Below are positions 1 to 5,513 of a stretch of DNA of 8,533 nt, piece by piece. This DNA is from Paenibacillaceae bacterium UBA6304 (lineage in GTDB: Bacteria > Bacillota > Bacilli > Paenibacillales > Paenibacillaceae), in assembly GCA_002439285.1 (NCBI GenBank), contig DJTQ01000056.1:1-8533 (forward strand), read 5' to 3'. The position numbers were made by a program, and so were the translations under genes. The notes under the pieces were generated by a model. That model was not told the DNA's origin and did no database searches. It saw only the letters and a list, made by a program, of their open reading frames with translations. Position 1 is the first letter of the stretch, and each line of letters begins with the position of its first letter.

Positions 1-540
1 GACAGCACCGAGAACCGTAACACCAAGGGTGACCAGCGATAGCAGAATGCTTGTTGGATCCGGGCTCCAATCCTTAGCAGCATCCGTGGAAATCCAGCCA
101 GCCATGCCGGCAGCTACCGGAATTAATTCAAGGCCGATCAGAGCGACGATGGCGCCCATCGCAGCGGGTGGGAAGACGATATCTATCCAGGAGGTACCGG
201 CGTATTTGGCAATCAGGCCGACCACAATGAATATGATACCGGTAACAATAAAGGCACCCAAAGCGTACGAATATCCGTTACCGGGATGTGCGGCAAGTAC
301 CACCCCCACCGGAGAGATAAAGGCAAAGCTAGAACCGAGGTAAGCGGGAATTTTTCCTCTACAGATGAAGATGTAAAGCAGGGTTCCAATACCGTTCATC
401 AGCAAAATCATGCCTGGGTCGACCCCAAACAGATTGGGGACCAGCACGGTGCTGCCGAACATGGCAAACAGGTGCTGTAGACTCAGCAGGATACCGGGTC
501 CGAAAGGAACCTTTTCATGGATTTGAATTTCACGTTGCAA
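1..540 (-). CDS. uraA: UraA-type uracil/xanthine permease (NCS2), N-terminal 180 codons, cut by window edge
   Basis: This is an integral membrane symporter of the nucleobase:cation symporter-2 family that imports uracil or a related base. The visible protein starts MQREIQIHEKVPFG. It carries the NCS2 QH motif at residues 22-23 inside LQHLFAMFGSTVLVP (TM1). The half-helix segment KIPAYLGSSFAFISP (residues 63-77) holds the phenylalanine that contacts the base in E. coli UraA. FPPAAMGAIVALIGLEL follows at about residues 123-139. Hydrophobic stretches at roughly 15-36, 44-60, 93-112, 124-145 and 165-180 fit the first membrane helices; the second half with the catalytic glutamates is off-window. 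I chose the TTG start at 540 because GAGGAG (549-554) lies 8 nt upstream. A GTG at 547-549 is in frame but overlaps that Shine-Dalgarno. Uracil specificity is inferred from closeness to UraA; a xanthine carrier is less likely. Confidence 0.9.
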   Translation of the reverse strand, partial: MQREIQIHEKVPFGPGILLSLQHLFAMFGSTVLVPNLFGVDPGMILLMNGIGTLLYIFICRGKIPAYLGSSFAFISPVGVVLAAHPGNGYSYALGAFIVTGIIFIVVGLIAKYAGTSWIDIVFPPAAMGAIVALIGLELIPVAAGMAGWISTDAAKDWSPDPTSILLSLVTLGVTVLGAV

Positions 541-548
541 CAGGGTCA

Positions 549-554
549 CTCCTC
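549..554 (-). promoter_or_regulatory. Ribosome binding site GAGGAG that fixes a TTG start for the permease
   Basis: Read on the minus strand, GAGGAG ends 8 nt before TTG at 540-538. The in-frame GTG at 549-547 shares its first base with this site and cannot use it, so TTG is the better start. Confidence 0.65.
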
Positions 555-587
555 TATTTTTCGCGCTTATTGAAGACTATCCTTAAT

Positions 588-616
588 AGATTAATGAGAT
601 TGACGTCATTTTTCAA
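588..616 (-). promoter_or_regulatory. Candidate sigma-A promoter for the permease
   Basis: On the minus strand TTGAAA (611-616) is followed after 17 nt by TAATCT (588-593). The -35 matches 5 of 6 bases but the -10 only about 3 of 6. The implied leader is about 40 nt, too short for a PyrR-type attenuator, and no terminator hairpin is seen in it. The spacer contains the perfect 8-bp palindrome TGACGTCA (601-608), a possible operator. Confidence 0.35.
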
Positions 617-713
617 CATAAAATTTAATATGGAACTGTTTATTTTACAGATTTTCCTAAACGGTTCATTAGCATACTTCAATAAGAGGGAGAGAAAGTG
701 GGGGGTGTAGCTT

Positions 714-839
714 ATGATTTCGAATATTTTTCGATCGCTAAATGTCCAAGAGTTGACGGAAGAGAACGCAGGAGTCATAATTATAGGAAATCAAAATTGG
801 GGAAATAGAAAGGAATCGAGCAGGATTCAATGGGCATAG
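714..839 (+). CDS. Possible 41-residue upstream ORF overlapping the rel start
   Basis: ATG at 714 opens a frame of 41 codons (MISNIFRSLNVQELTEENAG..., ending RIQWA) that stops at TAG 837-839. It therefore overlaps the first codons of rel by 10 nt in another frame. A G-rich GGGGGTG (701-707), close to the GGAGGTG Shine-Dalgarno, sits 6 nt before the ATG. This geometry would allow translational coupling to rel. Against it, the best rel promoter (753-781) lies inside this frame, so transcripts from that promoter would lack its start. A 41-codon open frame is also not rare by chance. No family is recognised; it could equally be non-coding. Confidence 0.2.
   Translation: MISNIFRSLNVQELTEENAGVIIIGNQNWGNRKESSRIQWA
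753..781 (+). promoter_or_regulatory. Sigma-A promoter for rel-dtd
   Basis: TTGACG (753-758), a 17-nt spacer, then CATAAT (776-781): five of six consensus bases in each element. Transcription would begin near 788, giving a leader of about 42 nt before the rel ATG at 830. Confidence 0.7.
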
Positions 840-3001
840 AGCGATTACTTGAAAAGGCGTCGGCCTATATAAAAGAACCAGACCTGGAGCGCATCCGAGA
901 GGCTTACGATTTTGCGGAGCAGGCCCATCACGGACAAGTGCGTAAATCCGGAGAACCATATATACTTCATCCTTTGGCCGTGGCGGAAATTGTCGTCAAC
1001 ATGCAGATGGACATTTTGTCCATTATTGCGGCCTTGCTTCATGATGTCGTGGAAGACACCACCGTTTCCCTGAAAGAGATCGAGGAGCATTTCGGCCAGG
1101 ATTGCGCTATGCTTGTCGACGGACTGACCAAGCTGGAGCGGATTAAATTCCAATCCAAGGAAGAACAGCAAAATGAAAATTACCGGAAAATGTTCATCGC
1201 TATGGCGCAGGATATTCGCGTAATTGTCATCAAGCTGGCAGACCGTTTACATAACATGCGCACGTTGAAATACCAATCCGAGGAGAGCCAGCGTCGCATC
1301 GCGTATGAAACGCTGGAAATCTTTTGCCCGATTGCGAACCGGCTCGGGATCTCGGCGATCAAATGGGAAATGGAAGATATTTCGCTAAGGTACTTGAATC
1401 CGCAGCAATATTACCGGATCGCCAATTTGATGCGGAAGAAAAGAGCGGAACGCGAAGAATACATCGAGGGCGTCATCTCGCGTATTTCCGAGAAGCTGGA
1501 TGAAATGAGTGTGGAAGCCGACCTGTCGGGACGCCCCAAGCATATTTACAGCGTCTACAAGAAGATGACCACCAAAAACAAGCAGTTTAATGAAATCTAT
1601 GATCTGCTTGCAATCCGCATCATCGTCGATAATATCAAAGACTGTTACGCGACCTTGGGCATTATCCATACGTTATGGAAACCGATGCCGGGGCGGTTTA
1701 AGGATTATATAGCGATGCCGAAGGCCAACATGTACCAGTCGTTGCATACGACGGTCGTAGGGCCTAACGGAGAGCCGACCGAAGTGCAGATCCGTACATG
1801 GGAGATGCACCGGACGGCCGAATACGGGATCGCCGCACACTGGGCTTATAAGGAAGGTCCTGAAACCGGCGGACCTGAGAAGAAAATGACATTCTTTAAC
1901 GAGATTTTGGAGCTGCAACATGAAGCGAAGGATGCTTCGGAATTTGTTGAATCGCTCAAAATGGACTTTTTCACGGATTTGGTGTTTGTATTTACGCCTT
2001 CCGGTGAAGTCATCGAATTGCCTTCGGGATCGGTTCCGCTGGATTTTGCTTACCGAATTCACACCGAGGTCGGCAACCGCACCATCGGTGCGAAGGTCAA
2101 CGGTCGAATCGTTCCGCTGGACCATCGGTTAAAGACCGGGGATATCGTAGAGATTTTGACTTCCAAGCATTCCTATGGACCGAGCCAGGATTGGCTCAAA
2201 ATCGCCCAGTCCTCTCATGCGCGAAGCAAAATCAAGCAATGGTTCAAAAAGGAAAAGCGCGAAGAGAATGTCGAAAAAGGACGCGAATCGATTGAACGCG
2301 AGCTGAAACGGGCCGGTATCGAGCCTTCCGCCTGGATGTCGGATGACAAGCTGATTGAAGCCTGCAAGAAGTTTGCTTTCAATGATATTGACGATATGTT
2401 GTCTGCGGTAGGATTCGGCGGCATAACCGCTGCCCAGATCGCTACCAAGCTGACGGAGAAGCTTCGGAAAGAGCAGGAAGAGCAGCATTCGATCGAGCTT
2501 ACTTCGGAAGTGAAGGAAGTAAAAGCCCCGGAAGAGCGTAGACGTCCGACGAACGGTGTCGTGGTAAAAGGAATCGACAATCTGCTCGTTCGTTTTGCCC
2601 GATGCTGTAATCCGGTTCCCGGCGATGACATTGTAGGCTACATTACGCGAGGGAGAGGCGTTTCCGTGCACCGCAGCGATTGTCCGAACATCCCTAACGG
2701 AAACGACGGCGAAGAAGCGGCCCGCGTTATCGACGTGGAATGGGAGAATGCTATTGAGGCCAATTACAGCGTGGACATTGAAATTACCGGCCATGACCGC
2801 CGGAACTTCCTCAATGAAGTGCTGCAGGCGGTATCGGAGAGCAAGACGAATATTTCGGCCGTTTCAGGGCGGTCGGACAAAAACAAAATGGCGTTAGTCC
2901 ATATGACGATTCTGATCCGGAATACGGATCATCTGCAATCCGTTGTTGAAAAAATCAAGCGGGTGAAGGATGTCTACACCGTCCACCGGATTATGCAATA
3001 A
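830..3001 (+). CDS. relA: Bifunctional (p)ppGpp synthetase/hydrolase Rel
   Basis: A 723-residue long RelA/SpoT homolog that makes and degrades the alarmone (p)ppGpp from GTP/GDP and ATP during amino-acid starvation, bound to ribosomes carrying uncharged tRNA. Domain order is complete. The HD hydrolase is at about 25-175, with H47, H71-D72 (LLHDVVEDT) and D137 (KLADRLHNMRTLK). The synthetase is at about 225-345, with GRPKHIYSVYKKM, R289-F-K-D292 and EVQIRT at 318. TGS is at about 385-445, the Cys-rich zinc-finger region RCCNPVPGDDIVGYITRGRG...HRSDCPN at 591-620, and ACT at about 646-723. The RFKD form of the RxKD motif and intact HD residues mark a bifunctional enzyme, not a hydrolase-dead RelA. 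ATG 830 is the only start: an in-frame TAG lies at 806-808. The ribosome site AGGA (822-825) is close and weak. dtd follows after 18 nt, so the two are probably co-transcribed. Confidence 0.97.
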   Translation: MGIERLLEKASAYIKEPDLERIREAYDFAEQAHHGQVRKSGEPYILHPLAVAEIVVNMQMDILSIIAALLHDVVEDTTVSLKEIEEHFGQDCAMLVDGLTKLERIKFQSKEEQQNENYRKMFIAMAQDIRVIVIKLADRLHNMRTLKYQSEESQRRIAYETLEIFCPIANRLGISAIKWEMEDISLRYLNPQQYYRIANLMRKKRAEREEYIEGVISRISEKLDEMSVEADLSGRPKHIYSVYKKMTTKNKQFNEIYDLLAIRIIVDNIKDCYATLGIIHTLWKPMPGRFKDYIAMPKANMYQSLHTTVVGPNGEPTEVQIRTWEMHRTAEYGIAAHWAYKEGPETGGPEKKMTFFNEILELQHEAKDASEFVESLKMDFFTDLVFVFTPSGEVIELPSGSVPLDFAYRIHTEVGNRTIGAKVNGRIVPLDHRLKTGDIVEILTSKHSYGPSQDWLKIAQSSHARSKIKQWFKKEKREENVEKGRESIERELKRAGIEPSAWMSDDKLIEACKKFAFNDIDDMLSAVGFGGITAAQIATKLTEKLRKEQEEQHSIELTSEVKEVKAPEERRRPTNGVVVKGIDNLLVRFARCCNPVPGDDIVGYITRGRGVSVHRSDCPNIPNGNDGEEAARVIDVEWENAIEANYSVDIEITGHDRRNFLNEVLQAVSESKTNISAVSGRSDKNKMALVHMTILIRNTDHLQSVVEKIKRVKDVYTVHRIMQ

Positions 3002-3019
3002 GGAACAGGAGCAGGCAAC

Positions 3020-3466
3020 ATGAAAATCGTGGTTCAACGCTGCAAGCGGGCAAAGGTGGTTGTATCGGACGAAACGATCGGCTCTATCCAGCAAGGCCTT
3101 GTTTTGCTGGTAGGCATCACCCATGAGGACGTGGAGAAGGATGCAGCTTATCTGGCCGATAAAATTGCCGGATTACGCATCTTTGAGGATGAGGAAGGTA
3201 AGATGAATCTCAGTGTGGCGGATATCGGCGGGTCCATTTTGTCGGTTTCGCAATTCACACTCTATGGGGATTGCAAGAAGGGCAAACGGCCGAGTTTTAC
3301 TACGGCGGCGAGACCGGAAGTCGCTGAGCCGCTATACGATAAGTTTAACGATCTGCTTCGTCAGAAGGGATTGGTAGTGGAGACCGGACGGTTCGGTGCC
3401 GATATGGATGTGGATTTTACGAACTGGGGGCCGGTAACTCTTATTTTGGAGCATCCCCTTGCATAG
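3020..3466 (+). CDS. dtd: D-aminoacyl-tRNA deacylase Dtd
   Basis: A 148-residue cytosolic homodimeric editing enzyme that hydrolyses D-aminoacyl-tRNA (for example D-Tyr- and D-Asp-tRNA), keeping D-amino acids out of translation; the family also clears Gly-tRNA(Ala). The protein starts [15 protein letters not shown]. It has the family [17 protein letters not shown] segment (about residues 77-93) and [12 protein letters not shown] near the C-terminus. The latter carries the Gly-cisPro pair that reaches across the dimer into the partner's active site. Length is typical. AGGAG (3007-3011) lies 8 nt before the ATG, and the gene starts 18 nt after rel, the usual Bacillales rel-dtd pair. No terminator separates it from the next small frame. 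Confidence 0.96.
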   Translation: MKIVVQRCKRAKVVVSDETIGSIQQGLVLLVGITHEDVEKDAAYLADKIAGLRIFEDEEGKMNLSVADIGGSILSVSQFTLYGDCKKGKRPSFTTAARPEVAEPLYDKFNDLLRQKGLVVETGRFGADMDVDFTNWGPVTLILEHPLA

Positions 3467-3561
3467 ATAATGCAGTTGCTGATCGGGATAGAGAATTCCT
3501 TTTTTGGACAACCTGTAAGAGAACAGTGAAAATCGTCCTTATAAAGGAGTTACCGATCTCA

Positions 3562-3726
3562 ATGCGTCAATCTTTGAAGTCTAGGGTTTGGCAGGGCCTT
3601 CCTATGATGGCTGCCGGAGAGCGAAGCGAGGCGCTTGCTCTGGTCCGTTCCGCGCAGGGGGAGGAATTGCAGATCGTCCGGGAGATTAAGCCTTCCGGGG
3701 AATATGTTCCGCGGCCGGGAAGCTGA
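3562..3726 (+). CDS. Small basic protein of unknown function (54 aa)
   Basis: I do not recognise this protein. It reads MRQSLKSRVWQGLPMMAAGE at the start and ends GEYVPRPGS. It has no cysteine, signal peptide or membrane segment, and is basic at the N-terminus. ATG 3562 was chosen because AAAGGAG (3543-3549) precedes it, although the 12-nt gap is longer than usual. An in-frame GTG at 3526 would add 12 residues but has only a weak ribosome site. Third codon positions are G/C-rich as in neighbouring genes, favouring a real gene. It lies 95 nt after dtd and its stop is 18 nt before a strong terminator, so it would be the last cistron of the rel-dtd transcript. No promoter of its own was seen. 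A non-coding 3' tail remains possible. Confidence 0.5.
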   Translation: MRQSLKSRVWQGLPMMAAGERSEALALVRSAQGEELQIVREIKPSGEYVPRPGS

Positions 3727-3744
3727 AAATTTGGAAAATGCGAA

Positions 3745-3777
3745 GGATCGGGTGAGTGATACCCGGTTCTTTTTTTT
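3745..3777 (+). terminator. Intrinsic terminator closing the rel-dtd unit
   Basis: GGATCGGGT (3745-3753) pairs with ACCCGGTTC (3761-3769) as a 9-bp stem including two G-U pairs, with loop GAGTGAT. An uninterrupted run of eight T follows (3770-3777). Confidence 0.85.
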
Positions 3778-3830
3778 GCCGAGAAATATATTGCTCCTTT
3801 GTATGGCCAGGTCGCGGGGGCATACCTTTT

Positions 3831-3856
3831 GTTATAAAGCGACCTCATTCGGGTAA
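3831..3856 (+). promoter_or_regulatory. Sigma-B-like general stress promoter
   Basis: GTTATA (3831-3836), a 14-nt spacer, then GGGTAA (3851-3856), compared with the Bacillus sigma-B consensus GTTTAA-N12-15-GGGTAT. No sigma-A promoter is visible between the terminator at 3777 and the gene at 3895. The regulated gene is of a class that is sigma-B-controlled in B. subtilis (yfkM). Whether this organism has sigma-B cannot be judged here. Confidence 0.5.
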
Positions 3857-3894
3857 TAACAAGCGAAGGACGCAGTCGAAAGGAGAATGCAATC

Positions 3895-4401
3895 ATGAGT
3901 AAAGTTGCTTTTTTGCTAGCGAACCAGTTTGAAGACTCGGAAATGCAAGTACCCTATGACGAAGTTAAAAAAGCCGGTCATCAGGCCGATATTATCGGAC
4001 TTAAAGCCGGGGAAACTTTAAAAGGTAAACAGGGAAAAGCTGAATATACAGCAGATAAGGATATTTCTGGAGTGAAGGCAGAAGAATATGACGCGATCGT
4101 TATTCCCGGTGGATCTTCACCGGAAAATTTGCGGCTTGATCAAGGAATCCTGAAATTCGTTACTGAGGCGAATGCAGCCGGCAAACCGATTGCTGCGATA
4201 TGCCACGGTCCACAAATTTTAATCAGTGCAGATTTGCTGAAGGGAAGAACCATCACTTGTTACCCTCCTTTGCAGGATGACATGGTGAATGCCGGCGCGG
4301 AATTCCGCGACGAAGAGGTTGTCGTAGACGGCAATTACGTAACCTCGCGAACGCCGAAGGACGAACCCGCCTTTGTGCGCGAACTGTTGAAAAAGCTGTA
4401 A
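3895..4401 (+). CDS. DJ-1/PfpI family protein, general stress protein 18 (YfkM)-like
   Basis: A 168-residue cytosolic protein of the type-1 glutamine-amidotransferase-like fold, DJ-1/PfpI branch. Relatives are described as proteases, glyoxalases or protein/nucleotide deglycases acting against carbonyl stress; which applies here cannot be told. The nucleophile elbow IAAICHGPQ has C103 and H104. The partner glutamate E13 lies in NQFEDSE, and VIPGGSSPENLR (68-80) and VTSRTPKDEPAFVREL (149-164) are family segments, the latter almost as in B. subtilis YfkM. AAAGGAG (3879-3885) lies 9 nt before the ATG. A sigma-B-like promoter precedes it, and the next stress-like gene starts 75 nt downstream with no terminator between, so the two may form one stress operon. 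Confidence 0.93.
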   Translation: MSKVAFLLANQFEDSEMQVPYDEVKKAGHQADIIGLKAGETLKGKQGKAEYTADKDISGVKAEEYDAIVIPGGSSPENLRLDQGILKFVTEANAAGKPIAAICHGPQILISADLLKGRTITCYPPLQDDMVNAGAEFRDEEVVVDGNYVTSRTPKDEPAFVRELLKKL

Positions 4402-4476
4402 CCGGTCTGAACCGGATCATATACATGGCAAGTCCGGGACGGCAAACCATTATGCGATTCAAAAGGAGAGATCGAT

Positions 4477-4956
4477 ATGGCTAAGCATATTCAGGCGTAT
4501 TTTATGAGTGAGGACCAAGCAGAGGGAGCAAGGACGAGCCTCCTAACATTTGACATGGATCAGGTTGAGGTCAGTTCGTTGGATCATTCAATTGGAAGAA
4601 CTCACAATATTCTGGTTCCTTTGCTGCCTGTTAACAGTACCACCACCAATACCGGGGGGACCTACGGAGCCGTTGGGGTTCCGGGAACGGTAAGTGGGCA
4701 AGGAGTCCTGCCGGTAGTTACCATGGGCGACAACGATGGTGTTGACGGTAAGATTAACGGGGAACGCGTCGATACCGAAATAGACCGGGCCGGTGTTGAT
4801 TCGGAGTTGGATCCGATAGTCGATGTCAACGGTGTTAATGATAAAGATTTCGAAAATTTGAAATATGTATTAACCGCTAAAGTTAAGGAAACGGACTACG
4901 ACGATATTGTCCATAAGTTGCGTAGCCGGGGCGCGTTTGTCGAACATTTGGATTAG
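4477..4956 (+). CDS. Possible general stress protein 17M (YflT)-like protein, 159 aa
   Basis: Assignment is tentative. The N-terminus (MAKHIQAYFMSEDQAEGART then VEVSSL) and C-terminus (YVLTAKVKETDYDDIVHKLR then GAFVEHLD) each look like a strand-helix-strand unit, as in small ferredoxin-like stress proteins. Between them, residues about 48-122 form a Gly/Thr/Val- then Asp/Asn-rich segment (NSTTTNTGG, GDNDGVDG, DVNGVND) that is probably extended. There are no cysteines, no signal peptide and no clear membrane helix; the protein is acidic. AAAGGAG (4462-4468) lies 8 nt before the ATG. No promoter is seen in the 75 nt after the PfpI gene, so read-through from the stress promoter is likely. Function is unknown beyond this context. 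Confidence 0.8.
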   Translation: MAKHIQAYFMSEDQAEGARTSLLTFDMDQVEVSSLDHSIGRTHNILVPLLPVNSTTTNTGGTYGAVGVPGTVSGQGVLPVVTMGDNDGVDGKINGERVDTEIDRAGVDSELDPIVDVNGVNDKDFENLKYVLTAKVKETDYDDIVHKLRSRGAFVEHLD

Positions 4957-4960
4957 AAGT

Positions 4961-5016
4961 TTGTAATATAACTGTAATATTCGTTTCATGTTCCTTTAAC
5001 ATAGCCTGTTTATAAT
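4961..5016 (+). promoter_or_regulatory. Candidate PhoP/PhoB-type promoter: four 11-bp direct repeats plus TATAAT
   Basis: Four contiguous 11-bp units begin at 4961, 4972, 4983 and 4994: TTGTAATATAA, CTGTAATATTC, GTTTCATGTTC and CTTTAACATAG. They share the pattern T-[GT]-T-[AC]-A-[TC] at constant 11-bp phase, as in PhoB boxes (CTGTCATA...) and in the TTAACA-type repeats bound by PhoP. TATAAT follows at 5011-5016 with no proper -35, as expected for an activator-dependent promoter. Relative to a start near 5023 the repeats span about -62 to -19, the usual PhoP core position. The binding protein is inferred, not shown. Confidence 0.4.
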
Positions 5017-5022
5017 ATAAGC

Positions 5023-5081
5023 ATGACCCCCTTTTTAATATAATACCTTTGGACCTGTGCCCCGTTGGTGCAGGTTTTTTT
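5023..5081 (+). ncRNA. Candidate small RNA of about 60 nt with a C-rich/U-rich seed
   Basis: A transcript starting about 7 nt after TATAAT (5011-5016) would run from near 5023 to the terminator T-run. Its only frame is a six-codon ATG ACC CCC..., so it is not a normal gene. The 5' part carries unpaired-looking ACCCCCTTTTT (5026-5036), complementary to G-rich Shine-Dalgarno sequences. C-rich seeds of this sort are typical of Firmicute regulatory RNAs. The 3' part is the terminator hairpin. Existence and targets are inferred. Confidence 0.3.
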
Positions 5082-5084
5082 CTT
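5053..5084 (+). terminator. Intrinsic terminator after the stress genes and the Pho-like promoter
   Basis: ACCTGTGCC (5053-5061) pairs with GGTGCAGGT (5067-5075) as a 9-bp stem with two G-U pairs and loop CCGTT. It is followed by T-rich DNA (5076-5084). There is no T-run on the opposite strand, so it works only on the plus strand. Confidence 0.8.
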
Positions 5085-5094
5085 TGTTCCGTAC

Positions 5095-5123
5095 TTGACT
5101 TTGTTACTGTAATTCCTTAAAAT
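5095..5123 (+). promoter_or_regulatory. Sigma-A promoter for the hisS-aspS T-box leader
   Basis: TTGACT (5095-5100), a 17-nt spacer, then TAAAAT (5118-5123): five of six bases in each element. The start would be near 5130, about 410 nt before the hisS ATG, which leaves room for a complete T-box leader. It begins 11 nt after the preceding terminator. Confidence 0.75.
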
Positions 5124-5280
5124 CAGAAAATATACAGTTTCATACTGATTTGATGAAGGGACAAAGTACTTCAGCCCCACACCCGCAGAGAGGAATCCCT
5201 GCCTTGACAGTTTGGCCATTTGAACATGAATGGCGCCTGATTAGGCTGGCTGGAAGGATTCCGGTGATGATTGAACGAAA

Positions 5281-5283
5281 GAC
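5281..5283 (+). promoter_or_regulatory. T-box specifier codon GAC (Asp)
   Basis: Aligned on the conserved specifier-loop context (CGAAA, specifier, pyrimidine-rich strand, GAG), as in glyQS where the same slot is GGC, the triplet here is GAC. It pairs with the tRNA-Asp anticodon. No His codon (CAC or CAT) lies in or next to the loop. Confidence 0.75.
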
Positions 5284-5433
5284 TTCCCCGAGAACCGGCG
5301 ACAAAATGCGGGGAGAATCCCGGCAAAGTAGACGAACGGCGCAGGCGGGCGTTACACCGCTTTAAGCGAATACTATATTCATACGTAATCACTACAGCTA
5401 CCGTATGAGGTTTAGTAAGGGTATTCGGAATGT

Positions 5434-5448
5434 GGGTGGCACCACGGG
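5434..5448 (+). promoter_or_regulatory. T-box sequence with UGGC acceptor-pairing bases
   Basis: GGGTGGCACCACGGG matches the T-box consensus. UGGC (5437-5440) pairs with an acceptor end 5'-GCCA, that is a G73 tRNA. tRNA-Asp has G73, whereas bacterial tRNA-His has C73. GGG (5434-5436) with CCC (5472-5474) and ACG (5444-5446) with CGT (5469-5471) can form the antiterminator. Confidence 0.85.
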
Positions 5449-5464
5449 TAATTGGAAATCCAAT

Positions 5465-5513
5465 CTCTCGTCCCTGTTGTAATTAAACAGGAACGGGAGT
5501 TTTTTATTTTTTT
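5465..5513 (+). terminator. T-box regulatory terminator before hisS
   Basis: CTCTCGTCCCTGTT (5465-5478) pairs with AACAGGAACGGGAG (5486-5499) as a 14-position stem with one C-A mismatch. T6-A-T7 follows. Its left arm contains the CGTCCC needed by the antiterminator, so the two structures exclude each other. Confidence 0.9.

Larger units (their letters stand above)
541..829. other. Divergent intergenic control region between the permease and rel
   Basis: These 289 nt are AT-rich next to the permease (about 550-685) and purine-rich around 680-707. They hold the permease ribosome binding site and weak promoter on the minus strand, a strong sigma-A promoter for rel on the plus strand (753-781), and a possible 41-codon reading frame (714-839). 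No terminator, T-box, guanine or PyrR-type element was found. Confidence 0.7.

Noticed and set aside
541..590. PyrR-type attenuator in the permease leader
   Set aside because: The predicted leader is about 40 nt with no PyrR-binding stem and no terminator hairpin.
2129..2794. Open frame of 221 codons on the minus strand
   Set aside because: Antisense shadow of the rel C-terminal half (TGS end, zinc-finger region, start of ACT); the protein resembles nothing known.
4402..4415. CCGG-TCTGAA-CCGG hairpin after the PfpI gene as a terminator
   Set aside because: Only four base pairs and no T-run follow; the next gene has its own ribosome site but no promoter, so transcription probably continues.
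4729..4764. EF-hand-like calcium loop in GDNDGVDGKI of the small stress protein
   Set aside because: The spacing of D85, D87, D90 and G91 is one residue off the DxDxDG loop and no flanking helices are evident.
5265..5290. A histidine specifier (CAC/CAT) in the T-box, expected from the hisS gene downstream
   Set aside because: No CAC or CAT occurs in the specifier loop; the slot reads GAC and the acceptor contact UGGC also excludes C73 tRNA-His.
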